Assembly (NCBI RefSeq): GCF_963966145.1 | Contig: NC_091052.1 | Span: forward strand, 21,452,001-21,516,000 | Reading direction: 5' to 3' | From: Tenebrio molitor | Lineage: Eukaryota > Arthropoda > Insecta > Coleoptera > Tenebrionidae | DNA length: 64,000 bases | Shown here: one piece after another, positions 32,748-44,523 of the stretch | Position numbering within the stretch: position 1 is the stretch's first letter | How the letters are laid out: each line of letters starts with the position of its first letter | Made by a program: the position numbers and the translations under genes | Notes under the pieces: generated by a model | Databases searched by the model: none | The model's input: the letters and a program-made list of their open reading frames with translations, nothing else | What the model was told of the DNA's origin: nothing

Positions 32748-33701
32748 AGAGAAATAAGTTACCTTGTAAATGTAAAGCATGTGGTCACAAAATGGCTGTT
32801 GGAAGTACTGAACGTAACCCCGGCTACTTTGGAGATCAAACCCCGAGTCAATCAAAAAAGCCTTGTTTCCCGTCCCGCAATCGGCTTTATCATTTCTGGC
32901 GCACCCCACTTTCGCAACCCCTACTTGACCAAAGTGACCAATCAGCTCGGTTCTACTTTACGCCGATCGCGACGCCTTTGCGAAATCTCTAAAACTTTTG
33001 AAATTACAGTTTCCGTTTTTCCACCATTATTTTAAATGTTTAAATTTAGACTTTTGTTAGGACCAGACCGTATGTACATAATTTGTTGTTGAATTAGAAC
33101 TCTGAAAAAGAACACTAAATTACTGACTCTATACAATAATAAACCTCAACATCAAGAAACAAACACAATTAAAAATGGAACAAATAGCAAGACACTTCAA
33201 TCCCATATAATAATGTTGGAATAGCTTCGACGGTGCTGCTCCGCACGCATTTGGCCAAAACACTCCGTCGTATTTATTCGTAAAATTTCGATTATTACCG
33301 TTGTATTTAAAACAGTCAAAAAATATTTGTCAAATGTGACACTTTTCTGAAAAAAATAAAAATGTACTTATTAAAGATATAAGACTTTCTGTGAATAAAA
33401 AGGTAGGAATTAGTGCAATTTATTAAATGAAAGTAATTACAATAGCCAACGTTTTCAGTATTGAGAAATTGTCAATAAGAAAACAATAAAGAAAGGAAAA
33501 AAATAACATTTTCTACTTTTTGGGCAATTTGTGAATCTGCTACGTAATTTATAAAGGTAAAAACTTAAGTGATGAAACTTCTTAATAAAGTTATAGGTAC
33601 TTTCAGTTTCAATTCAAGACAAAAAGAAACCAAACAATAGTGTGTGCTCCCGGTACCTATTCTTTTAAGGAGCATGACAAGTTAAAATTGAAACTAAAAT
33701 A
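32748..33701. other. Unassigned spacer with a short block repeated at 34.8 kb
   Basis: gactctatacaataataaa occurs at about 33123 and 34853 with similar following sequence. No gene is supported. Confidence 0.4.
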
Positions 33702-34272
33702 CACAGTGGGCCGAAAAAAACGGTACAAAATTTGTTCGTTCATATCTTCCTGAGTTATTAAGTTTTTTAAATGATCAATATACCAGTGAAAAACCCAATA
33801 TTTATAGAAAAGATGAAGGCCTCTTGCTGTGCAGAGATAGTCCTAACTCACAAGTTGTGCGTCATAACATGAAGACATGCAAAAATTCTGGTTTTGAAGA
33901 TTACCTATCTCAATTATGAGTTTCCAGATATGGTTCAATCAATATGCCCTTCATTTTTATTAGCTATCATTTGTAATCGTCTTTGTCCGTCCCCAATTGC
34001 AGAAGCTACATATTTGTCTATCACTAGTGAAGACGATTGCAAATGGTAGCTAATAAAAATGGGGAGCATATTGAACCATATCTGTAAAACTTATAATTGA
34101 GAGAATTTTTGCATGTCTTCATGTTGTGACGCACAATTTTTGAGTTCTGGACAACAACAATCTTTTCTATAAATATTGAGCTTTTCACTGGTATATTACT
34201 CATTAAAAACAGATAATAACTCAGGAAAATATGAGCCTACAAAAGTGGTACCGTTTTTATCGACCCACTATG
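33702..34272. repeat. Full-length palindromic transposon, 571 bp
   Basis: It starts cagtgggccgaaaaaaacgg and ends ccgtttttatcgacccacta. Almost the whole length pairs: aaatattgggtttttcactg-type arms, tgcatgtcttcatgttgtga and its complement, and agctaataaaaatg/catttttattagct. Both ends resemble Tc1/mariner-derived MITEs. It is non-coding. Confidence 0.85.
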
Positions 34273-34900
34273 TATATATATATAACAGAAGAGTTGTGTG
34301 TTGTGTTGCCAAAATTTACGATCTAAGTGTATTTTTGAATAAAAGAAGTATTGGATAGAAATTACGTATCGCCTTAGAACGAAAAATTAATTTTCATGGT
34401 TTATATGTAAAAGCCATTTTCTGGAAATTAAAACAAAATTGTTGGATGCATCAGTCAATTTGATCATTTATAAAAAAAAAACTGCAGGACGTAAGAAGAG
34501 AATTAAAAAAAAAATCGTCAAAGACATGTTACTTACGAAGAAAATGGGGATTTTCAGAATATTTAATTTTAGTTTTGGTTCTAGTTTTTAATTTAATTCA
34601 TTTATTGTTAATTTTTCTTATAATTAATAAAACGTTGTGCATTTTAAAGACATTTTACATTTGAAATTAATATTAAATGAGGACAAAATTATTAATTTAA
34701 ACAACTCCATCAAGCATGCTTTATAAAATTAGTTCGGCCAACTGCTCGCGCCGCGCTGGAATCGTGTTTCCAAAAATTGGGTAGCAATGCGACGTCTTAC
34801 TATAGTTTAATTGTCTGTAACAAATAGAATTAAACAGGAACACTGAATTACCGACTCTATACAATAATAAAAATCAGCACCAAGAATTAAACAGAATTTA
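34273..34900. other. Unassigned AT-rich spacer
   Basis: Nothing recognisable apart from the block shared with 33.1 kb. Confidence 0.35.
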
Positions 34901-34994
34901 AATGAAACAAACATAATTAAAATGCAACAAACATAATTAAAATGAAACAAACATAATTAAAATGAAACAAACATAATTAAAATGGAACAAATTA
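34901..34994 (+). repeat. 20-bp minisatellite, four units
   Basis: aatgaaacaaacataattaa is repeated four times in tandem with one or two substitutions, followed by a partial unit. Confidence 0.85.
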
Positions 34995-35507
34995 ACCTTA
35001 TTTTGAAACCTAAATTGGGCTTGAAACGCTGTTACGCAAGTGCCATTTCATACAACTAAGTTCCGTTGTTCTGCTACTTCTAAAAATTGTTCTACATTGG
35101 TTTGATTCCCCAAAACCGTTCTAATTAATAATTACTTCGTAAATTTCATTCTCTCTCTCTCTCTCACTCACACCTCTGATTTCTACGACTACCTGGCTTT
35201 ACCGTTACCCGGTCCTCTGTGTTTTCTACCGACTCCCTTTCTACTTTGCTTTGTTACTTTTCTAACTAAAAGTGCAAACAATTCTAGTTCTTTTCTACGA
35301 TAAAGCGCTCTGTTTTTAATTTGCAATTCTCGCCCTTTAATTACAAATATGCGACAAATTTGAGAATGCTAAAAAAAGTAAATTAACCTAATGAACATTA
35401 ATTTTGTTGTTCTCTCAATTTGAAACCTGCTAACATCAAATTCATTAATTCAATTATCCCCTGATTTTAACTGGACCACCCAAATTGTCGAACATGTAAT
35501 TACAATA
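34995..35507. other. Unassigned spacer
   Basis: It contains a short (ct)n run near 35150-35164. There is no gene. Confidence 0.4.
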
Positions 35508-35812
35508 AATTTTTTTGTTCGACAATGTCAGAATTTGAGAATTTTCTCCCGTGTGAACGGATTTTGATAAATTTGACAACTTGTCAAAACAAAACGTCAA
35601 GCTAATTTTATATATTTTCAGCGATTTGGAGCCTTTGGGGGGCTCGTCGAACAAAAAAACGTTGTATTCAACTCGTTCTTGTGTAATTTGGGCTTTTTTT
35701 GGCACTCGTGGACCTTTAAAACTCTCGTTTCACTCGAGTTTTAAACTGGCCCACTCATGCCAAAAAAAGCCCAAATTACACACGAACTCGTTAAATAAAC
35801 TACTATATTGCA
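35508..35812 (+). repeat. Dispersed palindromic repeat (family A), third copy
   Basis: It matches 9995-10300 and the reverse of 13405-13712. Its stem is ttttttggcactcgtgg / ccactcatgccaaaaaaa, flanked by aatttgggc/gcccaaatt. It directly abuts the BEL element. Confidence 0.82.
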
Positions 35813-35818
35813 ACGCTT

Positions 35819-38800
35819 CTGTTCGTGACTAGGACTGTAATGAGGTGCTGGTATTTGTTTAATTCTGTGTAATTGTTCGAAGGACCTGATGATTGAAACT
35901 CATTGTTTTAATTTTAACAATATATATTCAACAACAATGAAAGTGGACCGAACTGTCCGGTGGTTAATACAGAAGTCCTCTGTGTTTGAGAGTTTATCTT
36001 GCCAGGTAAGCTACCTGCAGGGTAGTGCCCACCCTTGACGGACCAAACTACAACTACCTGCAGATGCGCCAACATCGCCGGCCCCTTTGAAGGGTTGCCT
36101 TCAAATGATATAAATGAGTAAATGACCTAATTAGATATTTACAATTAATGATATAAGTATAATGACTAAAACTACAGACATGAATAATATGAGAACAAAT
36201 ATGACGTCTCAAGTGAGAAGGAGAATGATTAACAAACTAAAACTAAACAATATAAACACATGAACTTAAGCTAATACATAATATAAAATGGATTATAAGA
36301 ACTATGAAATCACTTGTGACAAATACATGATATGTACATTACAAACATACGTCAAATTGAATAAATTCGAACATCGACGAGCATGTCGTTATCATTCCTT
36401 TCGAATGTCATTTGTCTAACGGAAGAACGCACAGTTTTTTGACACTACGCGACACAACCGCACCTTTTGCTGTTTTAACTGACACCACTCTAACAACACC
36501 GTCGTGTCCTGGATGGACCTGGACGACCCTACCAAGAGGCCAATGTAGTGGTGCGACGTTGTCTTCTTTGATCAACACCATATCTCCTGGTTGAACGTTG
36601 TCGTTGGTGATGCGTTGACCCTTTGGACGTAATTGTAGTTGCGGGATGTATTCTCGAATCCATCTGCGCCAAAATTGTTGCCGCAATTGTTCGATGCGTT
36701 GCCAACGTGATAATCTGTTTATCTTCAATTCTTCGAGATTGGGCTCCAATGGCGCCGTCATGGGTTCGCCGATGAGAAAATGAGCAGGTGTCAGGACGGA
36801 AAAATCTGTAGGATCTGGACTCATAGGAGTAAGAGGACGTGAGTTTAGACAAGCTTCCACGCGTGTTAAAGCGTATACATCTCTTCATACGTGACTGATG
36901 TGTCACCAATTACTCTTTTGAGGTGATATTTAATAGATTTTATACCTGACTCCCATAAACCTCCGAAGTGAGGTGATCGCGGTGGGATGAAGTGCCAACG
37001 GATATTTACATTATTCATTTCCTGACTAATTAAATTTTGACATTTTGATGAATTTAATAAAAGTTTTAGTTCTCGACTGGCACCTGTAAAATTTGTTGAA
37101 TTATCCGAATAAATTTCTGCGACATGTCCGCGTCGTGAGATGAATCTCTTGAATGCGTTCAGGAAGGATTCTGTAGTCAAATCGCCCACTAATTCAATAT
37201 GTATGGCCTTAGTGGTGAAACAAATGAACAAAGCTATGTAGGCCTTAACTCTTTGTTTACTGCGTGAGGTTCCAGTCTTTAAATATATTGGTCCTGCATA
37301 ATCTATACCGGTTTTGATAAAGGGACGAGCAGGTTGCAATCTGTCAACAGGTAAGTCGCCCATTTTTTGCGTTAATCCTTTGGGATTCGCCTTAAAACAC
37401 TTTACACATCTGTGAATTATTTTTCTGACTGTGTTGCGACCTGAGATGGGCCAGTAGACTTGTCTGATTGAACACAATGTCGCCTGTGGCCCAGCATGCA
37501 ATTGCCGCTCGTGCTCCTGTCTTACAATAAGCTCCGTTATGTAGTGCAGGTAAAACTATCGGGAATTTTTGGTTGAAGTTAATCGGTGCATGTGTTAATC
37601 TACCACCCACTCTGATTAAGCCTTCCTTTGATAGAAATGGACTTAAAGCTATTAATTTACTGTCCTTTCTGATGGTTTTGTTATTCTTTAAATCAGTTAA
37701 TTCGGTATTAAAATGTTGGCGTTGAATTATTTTCAGAATTGCAACTCTGGCTTTGTTTAATTCGTCGCAAGTTAAAAAACCTGAAACCTTGTTTGTTTTG
37801 TGGTGACAATTATGTATGAATCTTAAACATAAAGCTATGACGCGCTGCAATTTGGAGAATGATGAAAATTTTGTTAACGTCTCAAATTCTGGTGTGGCCG
37901 TTGTAGCAACAAGCGTTATTTTGCGTTTTTCTGGGACCGATTGAGTCTGATCGGGATAAGACTTGGGCCAGTTCTCAGAAGGAGTTCGTAGCCATGCGGG
38001 TCCGTGCCACCATAAATCTGAATTCATTAACTCTTTTGGGGACATACCTCTTGAAACAATATCGGCCGGGTTATCCTTTGATCTAACATGATTCCAATCA
38101 GCTCTTCTTGTTGTGTCTTGAATCTCCGAGATTCTATTAGCGACAAATGTTTGCCAGCTATTTGCGTTCGCCGATATCCAAGCCAATACAATGCTCGAGT
38201 CTGTCCAATAATACTGTTTTTGAAAATTTAAATTTAATGTTTTTGATATTCTCGCAACTAACCGGGTTAATAATAACGCGCCACATAACTCCAATCTTGG
38301 CAGAGATATGGGCTTTAGTGGTGCGACACGCGATTTCGCACACAACAAATGTACATTTATGTTGTTATGCTGATCAATTGATCTAATATATACACATGCT
38401 CCATATGCTTGAATGGAAGCATCGCAGAAGCCATGTAATTCTATTACGACCGCGGGTGAAGAAATTATAACCTTTCGAGGAATTTGCAAATTAGGTAAGT
38501 GCCTTAAATCTGTTAGAAACTGTGACCACAGATTCTCGATCGAAGGTGGAACTTGATCGTCCCAATCTAAGTTTAAACTCCAAAGATTTTGTAAAATGAT
38601 TTTTGCCCGCACGACAATAGGACTAATAAGGCCAATTAAATCATAAATCTGAGCAATTATGGATAGAATTCCGCGTTTTGTAACTGGATTTGTAGAAAAA
38701 TCGGAAATGTTGTATTTGAGTTTGTCAGTCGCGCAATTCCACAACAACCCTAACGTTTTTGTGTCTGCTTGCAAATCTAGTGTTATAAATTTTGAAATTT

Positions 38801-41762
38801 CGGATGAATCGGTTGATTTTGGCAAAAGTTCGGCACAGTTCGACGCCCACTTGCACAACTGAAAGCCGCCGCCTTTTAAGATTGATGTAATTTCATCGCG
38901 TATTTGAATCGCTTCGTTTAATGAATTTGTACCTGTCAATAAATCATCCATGTAGAAGTCTCTTAGGATTATTTTACTGGCTAATGGATATTTTTGAATA
39001 TTTTCATGCGCTAGTTGTTGCAATGATCTCACGGCCAAAAATGGAGCGCATGCTGTACCGTATGTGACGGTTTTGAGTCTATACATTTCTAGAGGTTTTG
39101 ACTGATCATCACGCCATAATATTCTTTGATAATCTCGATGTGACTCTTGCATTAAAATTTGTCTAAACATTTTAGCTATATCGCTACTGAGTACGTATTG
39201 ATATGTTCTGAATCTAGTCAAAATGCTAAACAAATCCTCTTGCAACGTAGGACCTATCATTAATTGACCATTCAGACTAATACCATTTGTTGTTTTGGCG
39301 GATGCGTCGAAAACTACGCGTGTTTTTGTACTGATTGAGTGTTCCTTGATTACTGCATGATGAGGCATATAGTAACACTTGTCGGTTTCTATTTGACTAC
39401 CTGGTACCCTTTCCATGTGGTCAAGTGCCAGGTATTCTTGAATGAAATCTGAATAACTGTTTCTCAGCGCGGGGTCTCTTTGAAGTTTGGTCTCCAAAGC
39501 AATAAACCGTTTCGTCGCCGTCTGCAAGGAATTTCCTAACGGGGTTGTATCGTTTTTGAAAGGCAATTGTACCATAAACCGCCCGTCTAGGTCCCGTCTG
39601 TAATTTTGCCGAAAGTGCTCTTCACAAAGGATTTCTTCCGACGAAAGATTCCGTTTATTGCCGAAATCCTCAATTTGGAAAAACCGTTCGACTTGTTTAT
39701 GGAGGATGTCTGCACCAATGTGACAATTGGTCACCAGATGATTTAAGCTGTTTTGTTCCGGGCTAATGTTCAAGGCGCCGCCAATTATCCAGCCCAAATG
39801 TGTTTGTTGTAAAACAGGCTTGTTGTGCCCTAATGAGATTTGACCTTTGTTTAAAATTTGCCAGAATAATTGGGCTCCCATTAACATGTCGATGGGTCCC
39901 GAGACATTAAAGTGAGGATCTGCTAATTGGAGTGATTGTGGTAAATTTAACGCGTTTGAAGAAAACGTTTGTGCCGGCAAGTTTTCCGTCACCTTGTCAA
40001 CTACGAAGAATTGCTGTTTTTTGGAAAATTTACTGAATCGTGATTTGAATTTAATAGCTGCAGAAGGTGAAATGGTGTTGCCTGTATTGTTAATTCCCGA
40101 AACTATTAGTTTGGTATGCCTTAACGGAACGTTTAAAAGTTTGCACAAAGTACTAGAAATAAAGTTTAACTGCGAACCTACATCTAACAGTACTCGGCAC
40201 GTATGATATTTGCCATTAATGTCTTCGACGTGAATTTGTGCAGTCGATAGTAATACATACGGCTTATCAAATTGACAATGGTTTGTAACAACTAAAGGTT
40301 CCGTTGACGATGGTTGTTGTATTATTTCGATTGACTGAGGTGTTTCGATTATTGTTTGATTGGATTTGTTAAAATGCAGAAGTGTGTTATGTTTTTTGTT
40401 ACATTCTTTGCAGGAACCTGACTTGCAATTTAGGGCTGAATGATTGTGTTTTAAGCAATTCACACACAAGTTTAAACGTTTAACTTGGTTAAATCGTTCA
40501 GTTACTGCTAACTTTAAAAAATCAGCACACTGGAAAATGAAATGACCCTTTTTGCAAAACGAACAAGTGAGTTTATCATTCGCAGAAGCGTGATTGGCAA
40601 TTGCATGCGTTTTGTACTGCGACGATTGTGATTTCTGATTACCTGAATTTAGCGACTCTAAAAGATTGCATTTATTATTTAAAAAGTCTTGAAGGTCTGC
40701 CAATTTCGGAATTTCTGAATTCAATTTTGCTTCCCATTCCCTTTTTGTTGGAAAATCCAGTTTTTGTGTAATTATTGGGACAATTAATGGATCCCATGAA
40801 TTTGTGTTTATGTTTAGAACCTTAAGCGCCTCTAAATTGGAAATGACGGTGTCTAATAATTGTTTTAGACCTGAATATATGGTTTTGTTGAGAGGAGGTG
40901 CATTAAGTATGGCTTGAACATGTTCTTGCACAATGAGTCTTGTATTTTTGTATCGTTTTTTGAGTGTGTCCCAAGCGATTGCATAATTGGCCCCTGATAT
41001 TTTTAAAGATTCAATGCATTTTAAAGCTTCACCCTTAAGAACTCCCTTTAAGTAATGAAAGCGTCTAATATCGTTTAAACCTTTGTTTTCATGAATTAAA
41101 CTGTTGAATGTGTCATGAAACGAGGTCCATTCTGAATAAGACCCACTAAACTGTGGTAAATTCAACTGTGGTAAATTTACATTGACTTCCTGTGAAGTAT
41201 CTTGGACATGACTATCTATGACAGATTGCATCATGCTCTTTGTATCGAAATATGAATCTTCAAACGTTTCGCGATCGTTTGTCTCTGATGCGGTATTGTC
41301 AATTAATTCAATTTGGTATTGAACCTCCCTGAACTCCTTGTAGAGATCATCTAGGGCTGACATGCGTGATTTAATTTTGTTTACATGATCACCTGGTGGG
41401 AATGATGCAACAAATTTTGATATTCTGTTAAGCCGAGCTATTATTTGATTTTTCTTGAGTATTAATTCTGCTAACTCAGGCATTTTGAAATGAAATATGT
41501 GATTGAAATGAATTAAAGCTGAATTAAATGTGTCGCTCACGGAATGGATCTGAACGGGAATGATATAGGAATATAGGATGCTCACTGACCTGACTGGTAT
41601 GTCTTGGACCAACTTGGTGGACTTCTGTTGTTGTCGGATGCTGCTATGGTGATTTCGCTGATGCACGAATTAAATCACTTATCACTAACTCGATGATATC
41701 CGGCTCGAAGGACCAACAATATGTTCGTGACCAGCACCTCATTACAGTCCTAGTCACGAACA
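35819..41762 (-). mobile_element. BEL/Pao LTR retrotransposon, disrupted
   Basis: A minus-strand element with a gag-pol gene and, upstream of it, a primer-binding-like segment ggtccttcgagccggat (complement of 41699-41715). The segment tgttcgtgactaggactgta (35819 onward, 32 bp in all) recurs as its exact reverse complement ending at 41762. Ordinary LTRs should be direct repeats, and I could not find a direct LTR pair. The true ends and LTR state are therefore uncertain. Confidence 0.7.
36408..41483 (-). pseudogene. BEL/Pao gag-pol polyprotein with two frameshifts
   Basis: From the ATG at 41483 (MPELAELILKKNQ) the frame runs to about 37550. It encodes a DUF1759-type gag, a Cys/His zinc-knuckle region near residue 310 (CSFCKKGHFIFQC), an aspartic protease near 435, reverse transcriptase with FYMDDLLTG near 845, and RNase H (FCDASIQAYGA near 1020; YWTDSSIVLAW). 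The protease motif reads LLDVGSQ, with Val where active enzymes have Ser or Thr. A one-base frameshift near 37550 moves the integrase into another frame (37501-36866: GIDYAGPIYL, YSDNSTNF, GLWESGIKS supply D, D, E). A second one near 36865 precedes the integrase C-terminal part. ORF order and length are normal for the family. The element is dead. Confidence 0.88.
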
Positions 41763-42116
41763 GCTTCTTTTCCCCTGAACACTTGTTCCCCTTGGGCTAT
41801 GTTTTGCCCCGGACGCGTACCTGCATTTTCAAAGAAAGGTTGGCAGATTTCACTTGAGGAGTGTGGTGCCACTCTTGTGAACAAAGCAACAATAAAATTT
41901 ACAACTGACCAGCATTTCCGTCGCAAATGAACGGTATTTAAAATATTTCGTTGAAATTATTTTTAAAATTAAAATTCTTAATTTATCGAACCTATTCGGA
42001 CCGTTACAATATTCACAACAAAATTGTATATTTTAATGAAGAAACTAAATTATAAACAACGATAACACTAAACAATATCGAAATGCGTAACTCATTGTTC
42101 ATTTTAAAGGCTGTAT
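41763..42116. other. Sequence upstream of BEL gag, probably 5' LTR remnant
   Basis: It should contain the 5' LTR of the minus-strand BEL element, but I found no matching copy on the left side. No gene. Confidence 0.4.
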
Positions 42117-42279
42117 GACACGAGGCTAAATTTTGTAGAAAATTTGTTAGAAAATGAGAGAGGACCAATGAACGATCAGGATCTGACAAAGACAGACTAT
42201 GATCCTGATCGTTCATTGGTCCTGATCGAGGGTCTCTCTCATTTTCTAACAAATTTTCTACAAAATTTAGCATCGTGTC
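42117..42279. repeat. Fold-back MITE
   Basis: The arms aaattttgtagaaaatttgt and acaaattttctacaaaattt pair perfectly, continuing through agaaaatgagaga and gaccaatgaacgatcaggat with their complements. The loop is only about 15 bp. Confidence 0.85.
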
Positions 42280-42579
42280 AAACAAGCTTTAAGCTTCCAA
42301 ATTAAAAGTGAGGACATTATCAATAAATGCCGTGAGTGTTACAAAGGCAGAAGTATACACAATTTTAAGGGATGTTTGTATCGTGTCAAACAGATTATTG
42401 TAACTTACATTTAAGTAAGATGGAAATATTGGCGCAACCGTTGAGCGAGACACGACCCGACAGTGTTTGCCCCCACCACTTTTCGTCACACAAAAAGGTT
42501 GCCGATCAAAATTTCAAAACCCTCCCATAAAAAGTTTCACTTCAATAAAAATAATTATTTGTATCACAAGGCCAGACTG

Positions 42580-42737
42580 CACGTTTGCGAGCATGAGTAC
42601 GGTTTGCAGTACGAGTCGATAGACGAGTATTGTAAGTACGAATGCTCGCAAAACGGTTTCTGGACGTGTGATACACAAAATTTTTCGTGCCGACTTATGC
42701 GGATTTTTGTTAAATGGAAGTTAAAGCACTTGTTCTA
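42580..42737 (+). other. Possible cysteine-rich exon, unknown
   Basis: After an acceptor-like tatcacaag, the frame reads ARLHVCEHEYGLQYES, then IDEYCKYECSQNGFWTC and DTQNFSC, ending at a TAA at 42737. Five Cys within 40 residues suggest a small secreted or metal-binding domain, but I recognise no family. A strong donor-like gtaagt lies inside (42631), so the reading could be different. Evidence is weak. Confidence 0.25.
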
Positions 42738-42979
42738 ATAATTGGTATTATGGACTTTTTTTGTGTTGGCAACACTTACATTTAAACATTTAAATTTTAA
42801 AATCAACATGGCTCTTGTTTCCTGACATTTATTAAATTTAATTAATTTGTTTTGTTTTTGACATTTTCCTGAAACATTTGTTGTAATAAATACACCAGCC
42901 CATATTCAAGAAGTGGCTCGAAACGTAATTTTAATTAATTAATTTTAGTTAAATATTGCTTCTTTGTAGTTTGTACGTT

Positions 42980-42988
42980 GTTATAAAT
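42980..42988 (+). promoter_or_regulatory. TATA-like box before the small ORF
   Basis: The TATAAATAG-type sequence lies about 70 bp before the ATG at 43055, leaving room for a start site about 30 bp downstream and a short leader. Confidence 0.4.
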
Positions 42989-43054
42989 AGAAAAACATTT
43001 TTAACGAGCCATCCACAGAACAAACATTGACGTTTGATAGAATTCTGATAACAA

Positions 43055-43315
43055 ATGCCAACCGAAACCGATGACAACTCAAAATCCCTACATTTTGCAG
43101 GACTAGGCCGGCAACGCACGTGTTTCTGGACGATTTCGAGATCTACAAACTACCGAATTCCGGCCGGAAGCACAAAAAAATATTATTGTTATAAAAATTT
43201 TGTGTCCGAGGATTTGTGGAGACCCTGGGGCTATCGCCCCGGCTGCCCCGTGGTAAATCCGGCTCTGAATTACCCGCTAGTCGATATTAACAATTATAAG
43301 TATTTTTACCCCTAA
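43055..43315 (+). CDS. Small hypothetical protein (86 residues)
   Basis: A complete ORF begins with a good insect start context (ataacaaATG) and ends in TAA. It encodes MPTETDDNSKSLHFAGLG followed by a C-terminal half rich in Tyr, Trp and Pro (SEDLWRPWGYRPGCPVVNP...NNYKYFYP). The coding stretch is GC-richer than its surroundings, and a TATA-like box lies upstream. The sequence tacattttgcag inside the ORF could instead be a splice acceptor for a 3' exon starting at GLGRQRTC. I do not recognise the protein. There are no transposon motifs, signal peptide or membrane segment. It is a plausible host gene or exon but unproven. Confidence 0.4.
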   Translation: MPTETDDNSKSLHFAGLGRQRTCFWTISRSTNYRIPAGSTKKYYCYKNFVSEDLWRPWGYRPGCPVVNPALNYPLVDINNYKYFYP

Positions 43316-43436
43316 TAGAAATATTGACTAAAATCATAAATCACACCAACAAAGAAACAGTCTACAATCCACTTACAGGTAAGAAACCGGTCATTTTTGC
43401 CAGTTGAGTGTCACCAAATTTTTGGCTGAGGTTATT

Positions 43437-43563
43437 TACTATTGCGGTCAAAAATAACTGGGACAGTGTGTTACTGTAGACACTTCCAAACTCATTCAAA
43501 CTCAATATCTTTGGAAGTGTCTACAGTAACGTGCTGTCCCAGTTATTTTTGACCGCAATAGTA
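43437..43563. repeat. Near-perfect short palindrome
   Basis: The arms tactattgcggtcaaaaata and tatttttgaccgcaatagta, then cttccaaa/tttggaag, pair over about 54 bp each with roughly two mismatches and a loop of about 20 bp. Confidence 0.88.
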
Positions 43564-43993
43564 ACATCCCACCATAAATTACCGGATGGGGTGCTAAGTG
43601 CTTTAAGATCTATTTCAATTCTATTCTATTCGGGGTAAAAATACTAAGGGGCCTTCAAATAAATTTATATGTACATATTTAGTTAACATTTAACGTTAGT
43701 TAAGCGTTGGGCATACATTTAACGTTAGTTAGTTAGTTGAGCATAGTACATTTATTTTATTTCATCCTGTGTCAAATTTCAATACTTTACGTCATCAGTT
43801 TGAATCCGGGAAAACGCAAAAAAACGACCGGACGCCGGTTAAGTGTTGCTATTGGAAACACAAAAGTAACAATCGCAATAACAATTATTCAGGTTTAAGA
43901 AATGTTTTATTCAAAACTACATCTAAATACAAATTAACAATTTAACTATTTCGGCCACAAAGAAGGTGCACTTACTTTCTCAGACTAACAAAG

Positions 43994-44214
43994 TTAGTTC
44001 ACAAATAAAATAATACACCCATTTAAACCAAATCTAAAAAATAGGCCAGCCAGCATAACCTCTTCCGTAATTTTCTTCACATTATTTTCTGATTTCCATT
44101 TACAAAAATTGCTGAATTGTTTTTGATACCTTTCACCAGACTTGCTAGGTATTAATTCAGCACAGGCTTCTGCAGATTTTCTTACAATTTCTGGAGGATT
44201 TGCTTTAGAAGTCA
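43994..44214 (-). pseudogene. Crypton-type recombinase N-terminal fragment
   Basis: The ATG at 44214 starts MTSKANPPEIVRKSAEAC. AELIPSKSGERYQKQF and CKWKSENNVKKITEEVMLA follow, the same order as in the recombinases at 4.3 and 14.0 kb (KSxxxYxxxYxxF...ITEEVLLAYF). The frame then diverges after about 55 residues and the catalytic domain is absent. A palindrome lies 148 bp upstream. Confidence 0.7.
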
Positions 44215-44361
44215 TTTTGACGCACCAAATTATTTCAACAAAATAAACAATTGCCAAACAGCCGTTGCTAATGATGTTCCAAAAATGTGACTAGATTTGG
44301 AGTTTTTGTTGAATTATTTTGAAATTAATTTCAATGTTTTTTTCAAACGAAATTTGACGCA

Positions 44362-44518
44362 GGATGAAATAAAATACATAACGACATTCGTCCGTGAACT
44401 CTTTTTACAGTACTCGTTTCGAGTTTCAAGACTCGGCTCCTTCGTCGCCTCGTCCTTAAACGTCTAACTCGTACTGTAAACTATGAGTTCCCGGACTTAT
44501 AACGTTAATTACTATAAC
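44362..44518. repeat. Palindrome upstream of recombinase fragment
   Basis: The arms tccgtgaactctttttacag and ctgtaaactatgagttcccgga pair imperfectly. Start and end match the solo palindrome at 9478-9668. Confidence 0.8.
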
Positions 44519-44523
44519 GTTAC

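Noticed and set aside
32781..33035. 84-codon plus-strand ORF
   Set aside because: It has unremarkable composition, no domain and overlapping ORFs on both strands. It is probably chance.
36408..41666. Use of the ATG at 41666 for the BEL polyprotein
   Set aside because: The first 60 codons lie between the primer-binding-like site and the conserved gag start at 41483 and have no family resemblance.
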